From assembly GCA_004352715.1 (NCBI GenBank), contig SCFE01000064.1:1277315-1341314 (forward strand): a DNA stretch of 64,000 nucleotides, written 5' to 3'. This stretch comes from Hofstenia miamia (Eukaryota; Xenacoelomorpha; Acoela). Below are positions 1 to 10,797 of the stretch, piece by piece (the first letter of the stretch is position 1; every line of letters begins with the position of its first letter). Made by a program: the position numbers and the translations under genes. The notes beneath the pieces are model-generated. The model was not told the DNA's origin. It made no database searches and was given only the letters and a program-made list of their open reading frames with translations.

Positions 1-96
1 TTCGTGACATATTATGTTGCCATCAAGCGAGCTCTGATGGCAATCGCACATTGGATGGATTCTAACGCTTCTTCTCAAGCTCAATCCCTACTTTCC
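1..96 (+). repeat. duplicated contig end (copy of 629-724)
   Basis: The first 96 bases are identical to 629-724 inside the hAT pseudogene and end at three Ns (97-99). The same stretch flanks both sides of a gap-like join, so this is most likely an unmerged contig overlap, not a biological repeat. Confidence 0.8.
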
Positions 97-99
97 NNN

Positions 100-1590
100 A
101 CTTTGTGTGTTTTGAGGACATCATTGAAAAATGTTATACAGAGGAGTTTGACGTCGCCTATTCTGATGAGAACACCATTCCCAAAACTCTGGACGAGTAT
201 TTGGAGCAGCAAGCAGAGCTGAATGAAGCAGCGTATGGACTAGTGGAACCGAAGAAGTCAGGGGCACTTATAGCTGAGAGAATAATACGAAAGTTGAATG
301 AGTTCGGACTACCTCTCAATGGGGCGGTGGCACAAGGATACGATGGAGCATCCTTGGTGTCATCAGAAATTGTTGGTACGTCAGCCAACATTAAGAAAGT
401 ATGCCCTCATGCAGACTATTACCATTGCTCTGCTCATTCCCGCAAATTCGTAACATGGTTTCAACAGTTTCACAGATACAGAAGTTCTTGTCTGGAAGCA
501 ACAAACGAATACTGACGTTGCGGAAAGCCCTCCAACTTTCTCCTGGAACATCAGAAGATCAGAAGCATCTCACCATTCAACAACTGCGTGAGACTCGTTG
601 GATAGCCCGGGTGACTTCTTTGGAGTAGTTCGTGACATATTATGTTGCCATCAAGCGAGCTCTGATGGCAATCGCACATTGGATGGATTCTAACGCTTCT
701 TCTCAAGCTCAATCCCTACTTTCCACGATTACCACTTCTGAATTTGTTGTCAGTCTATTTACAACTGTTGCTGTTCTTCAGAATACAGATACACTGTCCA
801 AGCAACTGCAAAGCAAAGAGACTGACATGATTGCCGGGATGGAATCTGTGAATGGTATCATCACTGCACTGGAAAATGCACGCTGCAACGTAGAACAGAG
901 CTTCAAGACAGTCTACAAGTGGATTGCTGATTCAATCCTACCACTTGGTCTTGAAATCACTTGTTCTCGCCAGTGTCGGAGACAAACACATCGGTCAAAC
1001 CCTCTGCTCTCTTCTCCTGAGGACTACTATCGAGTGACAGTTTTTCTGCCATTGTTGGATACAACTCTTGCTCAGCTGCATTTACGATTCTCAGAGAAAA
1101 GCTACTCCGTGTTTTGACCCCTCCTGGCTCTCAGCGTGATGATGCTGAAGAGATGTTTGCCACCGTGTTCAATCACCACAAAGCTGCGCTCCTTGACAAC
1201 AACGATCAATTGCAACCTGGGACGGTCGACATAAAAAGTGTGTTCGAGTTTAAACAGTGGCGTCTAAAGTGGGAACAGGAATCCGTCACGGAAAGTGCTT
1301 GCAGTTACAACACTTTGCTGGAAACCTTGCGAATTTGTAATCGAAATGTCTACCCAATCGTGCACGATCTCCTCATCATAGCTGTGCTCATTCCAGTCTC
1401 TACTGCTACTCCAGAGAGGACATTTTCAGCACTCCGTTTGATGAAAACCTTTCTGAGGAATCGTATGAAGGAAAATAGACTCAATGGGCTGGCATTAATG
1501 TTTTTCAATGCAGCAAATTTGAACATTGACATTGAGAACGTCATTGACAGATTTGCAGATATGAAGACCAGGAGAATTCGTCTGAAATAA
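100..1590 (+). pseudogene. hAT-family transposase, broken (ZMYM/TTF-type)
   Basis: Three successive frames (105-515, 632-1117, 1114-1590) together read as the catalytic and C-terminal parts of a hAT transposase of the kind found in TTF-type or ZMYM1-like proteins. A QGYDGAS motif begins near 333 and is followed by a Cys/His segment (YHCSAHSRK). This is the usual RNase H-fold region of this family. The C-terminal hAT dimerisation region is clear from 1393 on (PVSTATPERTFSALRLMK). Stops and frame changes near 513, 628 and 1116 make it non-functional. The N-terminal zinc-finger part lies outside the window or is lost. Family identity comes from motif recognition only. Confidence 0.8.
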
Positions 1591-1796
1591 TACATTCATA
1601 TTTTCCAGTGATTATGGCACCATTTCAGTTCAGACAGAGCACGCCTAGTTATATTAGCATCTTACATAGTTTTAACTTTAGTCTGTTTTAGTTTAGAATA
1701 CTGCTTTATAGAGTCTTCACGTTTTTTTGTGAAAAGGGTTTTCAACGCGTTTTACCAACTGCACTGTATGTATATGTATATTGCATTATATTGCTG

Positions 1797-2785
1797 CTAA
1801 TAAAAAAGTAATAAATATTTCATGTTAGAAACTATGTACAACTTTCCTTTTAACAGTTTTGCAATTGAAGTTTTCTGGTTGGCTCTAAATGCCGTGTAAT
1901 AAATCTGCGTTGTTAACCCATAACCGCCACGGAACAAGACTGATACGAACCTATCCGACTTGTAAACGTTACTATTTCCTAAAATTGGAGAAAGAAATAG
2001 TCTTTATTTTAACTTTACATTGTGTTTCAACGGAGTTAATGAACAGAAAATGTATTTCTTGTCATCATATATTTAAAAGCATAAATTTCTAAAAAAATCA
2101 TGTTGATAGAAAATATCATTTGAAATTAGATCTAAAAATATTTATTTGGATATTTATAAACCCACTTTGAAATCACACTATGGTTCAAAATCTCATAGGC
2201 TATGTGTAAGCGAATTTACATATGCCACTGAACTGTAGACAGTAGTTCTATCTGGACTTGATTAATTTAGATATTTTTCAATAAAAGTACTTCTAGGATA
2301 TTCCACATTTCTGATTTCATGTTGGATCTAATAGTTTAATTTCAGTGTCCACATATTATTGAATAGTTTCTGTTTTTCTAATATTTCACGACTTTGATTT
2401 TGCAGTGGAATTGACTATAAAAATGACAGAAGTAGGACATGAAGGCCTACATAGGTGGTTAGGTATGATAGCACATAAGGTAGTTCCACTAGGTTTTCAA
2501 TGAATAAATATTTCTGCAATTATAGTGTCACTGAAAAATGATTATTGCAGCGCAGCAAAAGACTTTTTCATTACTAACTAAATGAAACTCGAAATTGAGA
2601 TTTACAACAAATTTTTAATTATCTATAAAAAATTTAGATTTCAAAAAAATAGCAACTCATATTCTGTGTTAATATTTGTGTTATGTTGTGTGTTTCACGT
2701 TTCCATGCTGTCAAACAATGACATTGATACTAAAAATTTAATTTCTACGTTGTCATGATATTTCTCTTAGTGAAGTATTTTATGT
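1797..2785. repeat. about 1 kb duplicated segment, copy 1
   Basis: This segment is nearly identical to 2994-3967, apart from a few substitutions and one deletion of about 20 bp in the second copy. It ends at a single N (2786). It holds no convincing gene: the only open frame, 67 codons, is repeated unchanged in the second copy. It may be the untranslated end of the hAT element or plain intergenic DNA. Confidence 0.85.
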
Positions 2786-2786
2786 N

Positions 2787-2993
2787 CCACTCATTGCACA
2801 CCAAGTAGGAAGTTTTAGAAACTTTCACTATCTCGTGCATTATGAGTGTCGGCTCCTCCCTCGAGAAAATCCTGGCTAGGCACCTGTATCCAGCCAGCAT
2901 CGTACAAAGCATATGTGAAGAATTTCGCAGTCTCTTATTCCAAGCTAAACGAAATAAAACAAAATGTATGATAAAAAATTAATAACAATAATA
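2787..2993. other. 207 bp unique spacer between the two copies
   Basis: This sequence is not found elsewhere in the window and I see no gene in it. It is richer in GC than its surroundings and starts directly after the single N at 2786. Confidence 0.5.
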
Positions 2994-3967
2994 CTAATAA
3001 AAAAGTAATAAATATTTCATGTTAGAAACTATGTACAACTTTCCTTTTAACAGTTTTGCAATTGAAGTTTTCTGGTTGGCTCTAAATGCCGTGTAATAAA
3101 TCTGCGTTGTTAACCCATAACCGCCACGGAACAAGACTGATACGAACCTATCCGACTTGTAAACGTTACTATTTCCTAAAATTGGAGAAAGAAATAGTCT
3201 TTATTTTAACTTTACATTGTGTTTCAACGGAGTTAATGAACAGAAAATGTATTTCTTGTCATCATATATTTAAAAGCATAAATTTCTAAAAAAATCATGT
3301 TGATAGAAAATATCATTTGAAATTAGATCTAAAAATATTTATTTGGATATTTATAAACCCACTTTGAAATCACACTATGGTTCAAAATCTCATAGGCTAT
3401 GTGTAAGCGAATTTACATATGCCACTGAACTGTAGACAGTAGTTCTATCTGGACTTGATTAATTTAGATATTTTTCAATAAAAGTACTTCTAGGATATTC
3501 CACATTTCTGATTTCATGTTGGATCTAATAGTTTAATTTCAGTGTCCACATATTATTGAATAGTTTCTGTTTTTCTAATATTTCACGACTTTGATTTTGC
3601 AGTGGAATTGACTATAAAAATGACAGAAGTAGGACATGAAGGCCTACATAGGTGGTTAGGTATGATAGCACATAAGGTAGTTCCACTAGGTTTTCAATGA
3701 ATAAATATTTCTGCAATTATAGTGTCACTGAAAAATGATTATTGCTGCGCAGCAAAAGACTAAATGAAACTCGAAATTGAGATTTACAACAAATTTTTAA
3801 TTATCTATAAAAAATTTAGATTTCAAAAAAATAGCAACTCATATTCTGTGTTAATATTTGTGTTATGTTGTGTGTTTCACGTTTTCATGCTGTCAAGCAA
3901 TGACATTGTTACTAAAAATTCAATTTCTACGTTGTCATGAGATTTCTCTTAGTGAAGTATTTTATGT
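2994..3967. repeat. about 1 kb duplicated segment, copy 2
   Basis: This is the second copy of 1797-2785. It lacks the short stretch found at about 2563-2580 of copy 1. The differences look allelic in scale, which favours two haplotypes joined end to end. Confidence 0.85.
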
Positions 3968-4819
3968 AACTCTAAAATTATTATTGTAACGTGGTAGGTG
4001 TTGAAGCAAACACTTTGGCAATTAAAAAAGCTTTATCTATCGCTTTGTGGCATCAATGGAAGTTTAAGCTAAGCTAGGATCCATTCAACGCCATCACAAT
4101 AGTAAATATCAAAAAATAATAGTTGAAATTGTGTATTCAGCACCTCGTGGTAATGCAGAGATCCACATAATAGCAAAAATAATATTACCTTCAAGCACTA
4201 TTGCCAGCATCATGTTGAAATGAATAAACCTGTTGGAGATCTCAGGTTAAATTTATAGTAACAAAGTACATGCATTTCCGTAAATGCTGTACCTCAATTG
4301 AAAAAGTTCAAAGCGAATTTTTCGTCTCAAAAACTCAAACTATGCTATGCTTTTCTTTTTTTGAAGAATTCTGCTTTTTCTCCTAAAACATAAAACGGAA
4401 ATTCACGCGGACGAATTTGAATACAATTACAAATTATCAAAAACAATAAATAGGTGCTTAGACAAGTTTTTTTCTGTCGTGCTTATACGGTTTGAGTTAG
4501 AATGTACAATATTTGTTGAAAGATCTCTCTACACTAGCACGAGGGAGGGAATAATCGTTTGGCGCAACAAGGAATTGATCCTGCTCCCAAACTCGATGAA
4601 AATGTTCATCGCATTCGACCGGGCCTCGCATTAAATAATAGAAATCTTCCAATAGAATACTTATGAACATAAAATATGAATTGCTCTATTAATTAACTGT
4701 ACGGCACTGTATACCTCAAATTCTGATAACTATAAATTTGTTCAAATTGGCAAAGTGCAGATGTACGTGTCAATCAGCAATCGTAAGTCCAGCTGAACTA
4801 AGCGCTGGTTCAGGGGCTG
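3968..4819. other. no gene seen
   Basis: This is AT-rich DNA with no long open frame. It leads into the Penelope/LINE mosaic. Confidence 0.5.
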
Positions 4820-5672
4820 TTTCTGACACTTGTATGATTAAATAGGATCTTGCTACTCATCTAGGTTTGTGTTCAAACGTGGTTGCAAGGATTTTATAAA
4901 AATACTCTCAATAATTTTTAAATTACTTGATCTTGATGTCTGATATAGTATTTTTGTTTCAAAATGTAGTCCGCACTTAAATAGATAAGAAATACTAGAA
5001 TTGGTCTCATGTTCTATAATTCTTTTTGTTAGTTCTCTACTAGAAAACCNTTAGTTATGTCAGTAAATGTTTGTTTCTTGGTTACGTTTACAAATTACAT
5101 ATAATTTAAAAAATATTTTTACTTATTGTTCTTGAGTTGCACATCTTATTCTATAATTAGTCAGATAATTGATATTTTGTTGTGTAATCATGTTTTTCAA
5201 CTTCTTAAATATTGTAAAAATTTTTTCACTTCTTGTACTGTAATCCAATTTGTTCCATAGTGGTATTGAATAATTTAGGAATCCGTTCTTCATTACTTTT
5301 CTATTATACTCAGTTTTACCAAATGTAATTGTTCTTTGATTTAAATGATTAGAAATNTTTCTGACACTTGTATGATTAAATAGGATCTTGCTACTCATCT
5401 AGGTTTGTGTTCAAACGTGGTTGCAAGGATTTTATAAAAATACTCTCAATAATTTTTAAATTACTTGATCTTGATGTCTGATATAGTATTTTTGTTTCAA
5501 AATGTAGTCCGCACTTAAATAGATAAGAAATACTAGCATTGGTCTCATGTTCTATAATTCTTTTTGATAGTTCTCTACTAGAAAACCCAATATAATATTC
5601 ACCACAGGTGCATTTTAGTTGATAAATTATATTAGACTTATTGGTTTCTTCAGTTGTAGATTTCAATTTCAA
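4820..5672 (-). pseudogene. Penelope-like element, GIY-YIG endonuclease end, with duplicated contig pieces
   Basis: On the minus strand 5672-5391 reads as the GIY-YIG-type endonuclease end of a Penelope-like retroelement. The core is IIYQLKCTCGEYYIG, followed by an R-x2-E-L-x-K-R-I-x-E-H stretch. The segment 5358-5587 is repeated at 4820-5049. Between them 5051-5356 is a copy of the LINE tail at about 5984-6286. Single Ns sit exactly at the two joins (5050 and 5357), so the alternation is best explained by contig overlaps. The reverse transcriptase part of the same element is at 6770-7383. Confidence 0.65.
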
Positions 5673-5983
5673 ATGCGTTCTTAGTTTATCATTGCTATAT
5701 ATAAATTAACTTATTCTGTAATTATTGATATTTTTCTGAGTTCTTTGATCATGTTTTCAGTTTGGAGTCCTCTATATTCGATCTTAACCCTTTTAACCCG
5801 AAATTATTTTTCTGTAATTATTATTTTTAGATTCTAGATGGCTAAAACATATAATCTATAATGTAAAGTTGTTTTATTAACAACAACAACATATATTTAA
5901 GTTCTCATGTACATATACATGTATTAAGTTTACAAACTTATTAAGAACATAAATAATGCAACTTTCTTCATATGAGCTTAGTT

Positions 5984-6640
5984 ATGTTAGCAAATGTTTG
6001 TTTCTTAGTTAAGTTTATAAATTACAATTAACTTAATAAATATTTTTACTTATTGTTCTTGAGTTGGACATCTTATTCTATAATTAGTCTGATAATTGAT
6101 ATTTTGTTGTGTAATCATGTTTTTCAACTTCTTAAATATTGTAAAAATTTTTTCACTTCTTGTACTGTAATCCAATTTGTTCCATAGTGGTATTGAATAA
6201 TTTAGGAATCCGTTCTTCATTACTTTTCTATTATACTCAGTTTTACCAAATGTAATTGTTCTTTGATTTAAATGATTAGAAATTTCCCATTTTCTTTTCC
6301 AAAATATCGATAAAAATCTAATATTTTGAAGAGCTTCTAATGATCTTAGATGATATTTACCCATTATTTTTGTTGCTAATTATGTTAATTCCCCATTTAA
6401 ATACTTTCTCTAATTTCGCTTTTGCATTTTTATTTAAGTTCGTTAATAAACAAGATGAGTACAAGAAATGGGATAAAACAATTGGTATAAACTTTCCAAT
6501 TTTTTGAATTCATCTTATATCATACGCCATTTTCTTTATGATGTTGTTTGCCTCGTCTTCAAAATTCAATTTATTATCAATTACTACTCCCAAATATTTC
6601 ATTTTGGTGATTCCTGAATGATGTTGCTACATATCTTAAT
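5984..6640 (-). pseudogene. LINE (Jockey/CR1-type) reverse transcriptase C-terminal tail
   Basis: Read on the minus strand, the region starts with MKYLGVVID near 6602. This is the usual start of the RT thumb in LINE ORF2 proteins. It continues through a stop to a C-terminal segment with SIPLWNKLDYSTRSEKIFTIF and a lysine-rich helix. The N-terminal RT core is absent, as expected for a 5'-truncated LINE. It lies between the RT part (6770-7383) and the GIY-YIG part (5391-5672) of a Penelope-like element in the same orientation, so it probably inserted into that element. Confidence 0.6.
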
Positions 6641-6769
6641 ACTTTCTAATGTTGATTCATTTCTTCTATAAAGTTAATGATGATTACTATTATATGGGAC
6701 AAAAGAAGTTAAATGGTACATATATGTACCATCCAGGTTGAAAGAGTTAAAACAATGTTCATAATTAGT

Positions 6770-7383
6770 TTGATTGTTTTTTGATCTTTTGATCTTAAGT
6801 ACAATGTCTTCCAGTGATTGTCTAATATATCGATCTATGAAATTATTTGGATATTCATTCTTCTTTTATTCTATCTTAAGTTTTCCTACTTCTTGGTTAA
6901 TTGTTCTATATGTGCTGCAATTGTCAAATATTCGATTAATACATTGTTTAATTAATGATATTTTGTAATTTAAGGCCGCATTTGAGGTGTAGTTCAATAA
7001 CAATCCTGTGTCTGTTGGTTTATAATAGATTCCAGTTTCAAATTTGTTATCTTTTTTAGTTATTTGTACATTCAAAAAATGAAATTTTATTAGTTTTCTG
7101 ATGTTTCTTCATCTTTTACTAATGCAAATATATCATCCATATAGCGTTGATAATAAATGAAGCGGATGTCTGATGTTGTAAATTTGTTCTCAATTGTAGT
7201 TAAATACATATTTCCCATGGCTAAAACATCTTTTTGACGATAAAATGTGCTATTGAATTCCATTAATGTATTCTTTGTTGCTAAAGTTAATAGTTCTTTT
7301 GTTGTGTTATATTCATTTATTGGGACAATAGAAGATATTAATAAACTGATGAACGTTTTTTTCCAATTTCTTGGAAAGTGCAT
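6770..7383 (-). pseudogene. Penelope-like element, reverse transcriptase part
   Basis: Minus-strand frames 7383-7090 and 7075-6866 carry Penelope-type RT motifs. There is an AMGN segment in place of the usual AMGS, and the YMDD catalytic box (YQRYMDDIFAL). Then come a YYKPTDTG segment and a YPNNFIDRYI segment just past 6866. The break between the two frames near 7080 and the early loss of the N-terminus make it a pseudogene. Its GIY-YIG partner lies at 5391-5672 beyond the LINE insertion. Confidence 0.7.
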
Positions 7384-7651
7384 ATTTCAATCCATAGGCT
7401 CTCAAAATTTCACAGCAATTTTAAATCAGGTCAATTTCTGGCCTTAACATGTCTTGGAATTAACATCACCCCACCCCTTTAGATTTGTTGGCAAGACTTA
7501 GGTCTTTTCCACAGCGAAATAGTTCAATGCCAGATATAGTAATAGCATTAACCTTAACTTTAAATAAAACGAAGTGCATCGGATTCAAAACCGGTACATG
7601 GAGAAGACCAATGCATTGATAATGTATGTGTGAGTGTGTGCGTATATATAT
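7384..7651. other. no gene seen; GT/TA-rich microsatellite start
   Basis: This is short AT-rich DNA ending in a TG then TA simple repeat at about 7625-7651. It runs into an 11-base gap (7652-7662) just before the tyrosine-recombinase element. Confidence 0.5.
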
Positions 7652-7899
7652 NNNNNNNNNNNATATATATGATATGATATATCTCGCGCTTTGTACTATG
7701 TAATAACAAGTTTACTGAGCGCGAGTGCGTCTGAAAAACCATAGTACTGAGCGCGAGTTTTTGGTTTTGAGAAAAATACAGAACATAAAATACTTTTTTC
7801 GACAGCATCGAGGTTTGACATCAAAAATATTATAGAAAAATGCAAAAAAAAAATTTTTTCTCAATTTTAAAATTTTCAAATTTTTTTGAGCTTTATTAA

Positions 7900-7941
7900 T
7901 ATATCTCGCGCTTAGTAAAACTTTACTGAGCGCGAGATATA
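7900..7941. repeat. perfect-looking hairpin, 20-bp arms
   Basis: The left arm 7900-7919 and right arm 7922-7941 are inverted copies with one mismatch and a 2-nt spacer. The arms carry the same CTCGCGC/GCGCGAG core as the element ends. It is a likely recombinase binding or recombination site. Confidence 0.8.
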
Positions 7942-8112
7942 TATTTTCGGACTTAAAATAACTGACATTATATTATCCATGTATGGTAAATATATATTTA
8001 TTGTGTATTTATGCCTAAGTAGACACTCTGTTAGTTTTGCATCCGTGTATACGTACACATAATTAAGTTCTTGAATTAGTAAATTTGCTTCATTTATAAA
8101 AACATCAAGCTT

Positions 8113-9068
8113 CTCTCAATGGTAAACGCGGCACTGATCAAAAATCGATCCCCAAACAGACTGTTCATTTTCTAGAGCGATTATTTGACAAATCTAAAAA
8201 GTTGAAAAATAATGAATCATTGAATGAATTAATAGAGAATTCTGTACAAAAAAGAAAGCTATCACCGGCTACAACACTTCATTTGCTGATAACAGTAAGT
8301 GCGTTTGTTGAATACGTTTTTCGCACTCGGAGCAACATTAAATTCAACATTCATTTCTGGCGTGCTAATATTAAAGAACAAAAAAAGTCGTTTGCTGTAA
8401 AGAATATGAGGACGTCTGCGCAAAAGAAAGATGAAATGTTCAACAAAGTGCCATCCCAAGAAATGCTGAAAAGAATGCTCATCAGAATAAGAGATAAATT
8501 AATGAAAATATTGAACACTTGACATACTCTGAAATCAAAGCAATGAATTTTGTGTTCCAACAAGCATAACTGAACTGTCGTTCTGGACCTATTCTTAAAT
8601 TTCTTGTGAACGATTTTTATCAGTTAAAAAATGCTAAAGAATTTGTGGCGACTAGTGACCACAAAACAGGGTCAAAATATCAAGTCCGGATAGTCACAAC
8701 TAAAGAACAAATGCCATGGATAGAGCATATGATAAATGAATTTGCAGTCCATTCCAAGTTAAGGCCAAAATATGTTTTTGGTTCCTTCAGCAATACACAA
8801 GAAACGTTAATGCCAACTAAAATTAGGCAAATGGTTAAAGCAAACTTCCCTTGGGCAAAAGAATTAGATTTTTCAGCAAACTCTAAGGAAATTTTAGGAT
8901 AACTTCTTTGCTGAAAAACGCAATGACATTGATTCAACAATTGAAATTGCACACTTTACGCAAACGGGCCACACTCGTGAAACCGCTGAACATCACTATG
9001 TCGCAAGATCAGAAGGAAAAAGCTTTAGAAAATTGACTGCTTTTTATAGCTCGTGTTTAGAAATATAA
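8113..9068 (+). pseudogene. tyrosine recombinase (Crypton-like/YR), frameshifted
   Basis: The N-terminal half (8113-8520) reads as the helical core-binding region of a tyrosine recombinase (LSPATTLHLLITVSAFVEY). A change of frame leads to catalytic motifs in order: NCRSGPI (8573-8593, first Arg), DHKTG (8657-8671, beta-hairpin Lys), an RKF near 8884 (second Arg, read across a frameshift), and GHTRETAEHHY (8967-8999), giving the catalytic His at 8970 and Tyr at 8997. The order and spacing match the family. At least two frameshifts and a stop (8521) mean the copy is dead. It aligns with the recombinase in the second family (51711-53370), for example in the xHKTGxKY segment and VFG/VFGN followed by an amphipathic helix. 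Confidence 0.75.
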
Positions 9069-9216
9069 ATACAGTTTCATGAATTTGTGTTTGATTTCAA
9101 TATGCTAGATTTATGTTAAAAATTGCCAAAATGGTATAAAAATGAAATTTATGTAAACCGAATCTCAAATATATTAACATTTGAAAAAAATGTACATTTC
9201 AAAAGCAATCCGAAAT

Positions 9217-9384
9217 TTTACTGAATGCGAAATATTTAGTAAAAGTTTACTGAGAGCGAAATATTTATAAAATGTTTACTGAGAGCGAAATATTTATAAA
9301 ATGTTTACTGAGAGCGAGATATATAGATCTTACTTTACTGAGCGCGAAATATATTAAAATTTTGTTTACTGAGCGCGAGATATA

Positions 9385-9386
<2 letters not shown>
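9217..9386 (+). repeat. six-unit terminal array, 29-31 bp period
   Basis: Units start at 9217, 9246, 9275, 9304, 9334 and 9365 and follow TTTACTGAGCGCGAGATAT with increasing divergence inward. All are in the same orientation, and the outermost forms the 3' terminal repeat. This is an iteron-like array, probably for cooperative transposase binding. Confidence 0.85.

Positions 9387-9415
<29 letters not shown>
9387..9415. repeat. (TA)n microsatellite
   Basis: This pure TA tract is shared as the boundary between the recombinase element and the downstream Penelope fragment. Confidence 0.95.
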
Positions 9416-9417
<2 letters not shown>

Positions 9418-10038
9418 GCTTAATGGAGAGCCCATTGCCATTCCATCAGTTTGACAATATGTTTGTTCATTAAACATAAAAAGAACATTAAGCCCAACAA
9501 TGGCATCTTTTGCAATGGATATGGTTGAAACTAAGCTTAAAGATTATAATAACAAAGATGAATTATTTGTGTATACTCGCTATGTTCGACGATATATTTT
9601 GTGTGATGGAAAATGAGAAGATTGCCAATGATCTGTTAAATTTTTTAAATGACATTAATCGATCTTTGAAATTTACAGTTGAAAAGGAACAAAATAAACG
9701 ATTAAGTTTAATAGATGTTGAAATTATTAAAACTGAAAACGAATTTGTAACGAAATGGAATAAAAAACCCACAAATACTGGACTTTATATTCCTTTTGCA
9801 TCACATTGTGAGTTGATAAATAAAAGAAATACGATCAAAGCCATCATAAATCGAGCATTTCTTACATCCTCATCATATGAACATCTAATATGTGCATTTG
9901 AAGCACTGTCACACATCTTGTTAAGAAACGGATATCCACAAAAAATGATTAAATCGGAAATGGATAGAATATTTCGTAATAAATCACAACCAAGAAAAGA
10001 TCAATTAGTGTATATATATATATATATATATATATATT
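9416..10038 (+). pseudogene. Penelope-like reverse transcriptase with an internal 80-bp inversion
   Basis: From 9488 the plus strand reads as the middle and C-terminal part of a Penelope-like RT. It runs SPTMASFAMDM, a damaged YVDD box (RYV then a +1 shift to DDIFCVM near 9586), KFTVEKEQN, KKPTNTGLY, and a helix-rich end with NGYPQKM. The piece just upstream (9416-9495) is inverted. Its complement carries the preceding motif, QTDGMAMGSPLSP, which would join directly to the plus-strand continuation. The inverted piece is bounded by the 10-bp inverted repeat GGGCTTAATG (9416-9425) and CATTAAGCCC (9486-9495). The fragment ends in a (TA)n tract (10011-10036). Confidence 0.75.
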
Positions 10039-10797
10039 AGGAAAACATCCCAAAAAATTTAAGAAGGTTATAAGGTTATAAATAAGTTTATTTCAACATT
10101 TTCCATTCTTCTGTTACGTAATTACCAAAATATTGAATTCATGAATATATTCTTCAATTTCGTTTTATGCATTTGAGTATGACTGAACGGTAGGAGTCAG
10201 AATGCATTTGCTGCAATCAGTTATTTCACAAAGTTTGAGGCAGCGAAATCTTCAAATTTTAAAGTCTCTGACGATCACTTCTGGAACGGAACAGTATTTC
10301 AATCTTTCTGATGAGTGGTTTCTGTATTTCTATAAAGAAACTCCTATGGCCTGGAAAAAGAAGCTGCTTTAATTTTGTTTGACAAAAGAACATCTAATGG
10401 TTTTTCATCGACGCTTGACACGATTCTTTCTATTTCCATTAGATGAAAATACAGTTGGTCATTTGTTGATGTTGTTTCGACGATCTTCGGAATCTTTACT
10501 TATTGATTCTGTATTATCCATTTCATGACACAGTTCAAACAAAATCGAAAGCAATAATCAAAGGCATTAGCAATTTAGATAGGTCGCATGTTGAGCAAAT
10601 GCATTGACAAAAATTAATAAATTCTAAAAGCAAGGAAAATTCACCAAAAAGAGGCACTGGAGGGCGCTCTATTCACCAATAGCTCCACCAACGCTATAGA
10701 TACTTATTGTTCATAAGTAATATTATGGTATCAAAAATGAATTCTAAACATCAAAGTATATTTCTCATATAGACAACACAATATACACACTAAAACA
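10039..10797. other. intergenic, no gene seen
   Basis: AT-rich DNA downstream of the elongase stop codon. A short minus-strand frame near 10520 is too small to support as a gene. Confidence 0.5.

Larger units (their letters stand above)
7676..9386 (+). mobile_element. tyrosine-recombinase transposon, family 1 (about 1.7 kb)
   Basis: The unit is bounded by a perfect 15-bp inverted terminal repeat, GATATATCTCGCGCT at 7676-7690 and its complement at 9372-9386. Both outer sides are (TA)n microsatellite. Inside are a subterminal block of GAGCGCGAG motifs (7711-7757), a 20-bp-arm hairpin (7900-7941), a broken tyrosine recombinase gene (about 8113-9068) and a six-unit array of TTTACTGAGCGCGAGATAT-like repeats (9217-9386). 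The CpG-rich motifs stand out in an AT-rich setting. I know of no named family with this exact layout: Cryptons encode a recombinase but lack inverted repeats. The limits rest on the repeat and flanking TA tracts. No target-site duplication can be judged inside the microsatellite. Confidence 0.7.

Noticed and set aside
1889-3289. 67-codon frame found twice (1889-2092 and 3086-3289)
   Set aside because: Both lie in the duplicated 1-kb block. No coding signature.
9217-9386. CRISPR-like array
   Set aside because: Regular spacing, but the spacers are AT-rich and similar to each other, the units decay inward, and the genome is eukaryotic. It is a transposon terminal array.
10440-10530. Short minus-strand coding exon starting MDNTES
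   Set aside because: Only about 20 codons, no partner exon, no known similarity.
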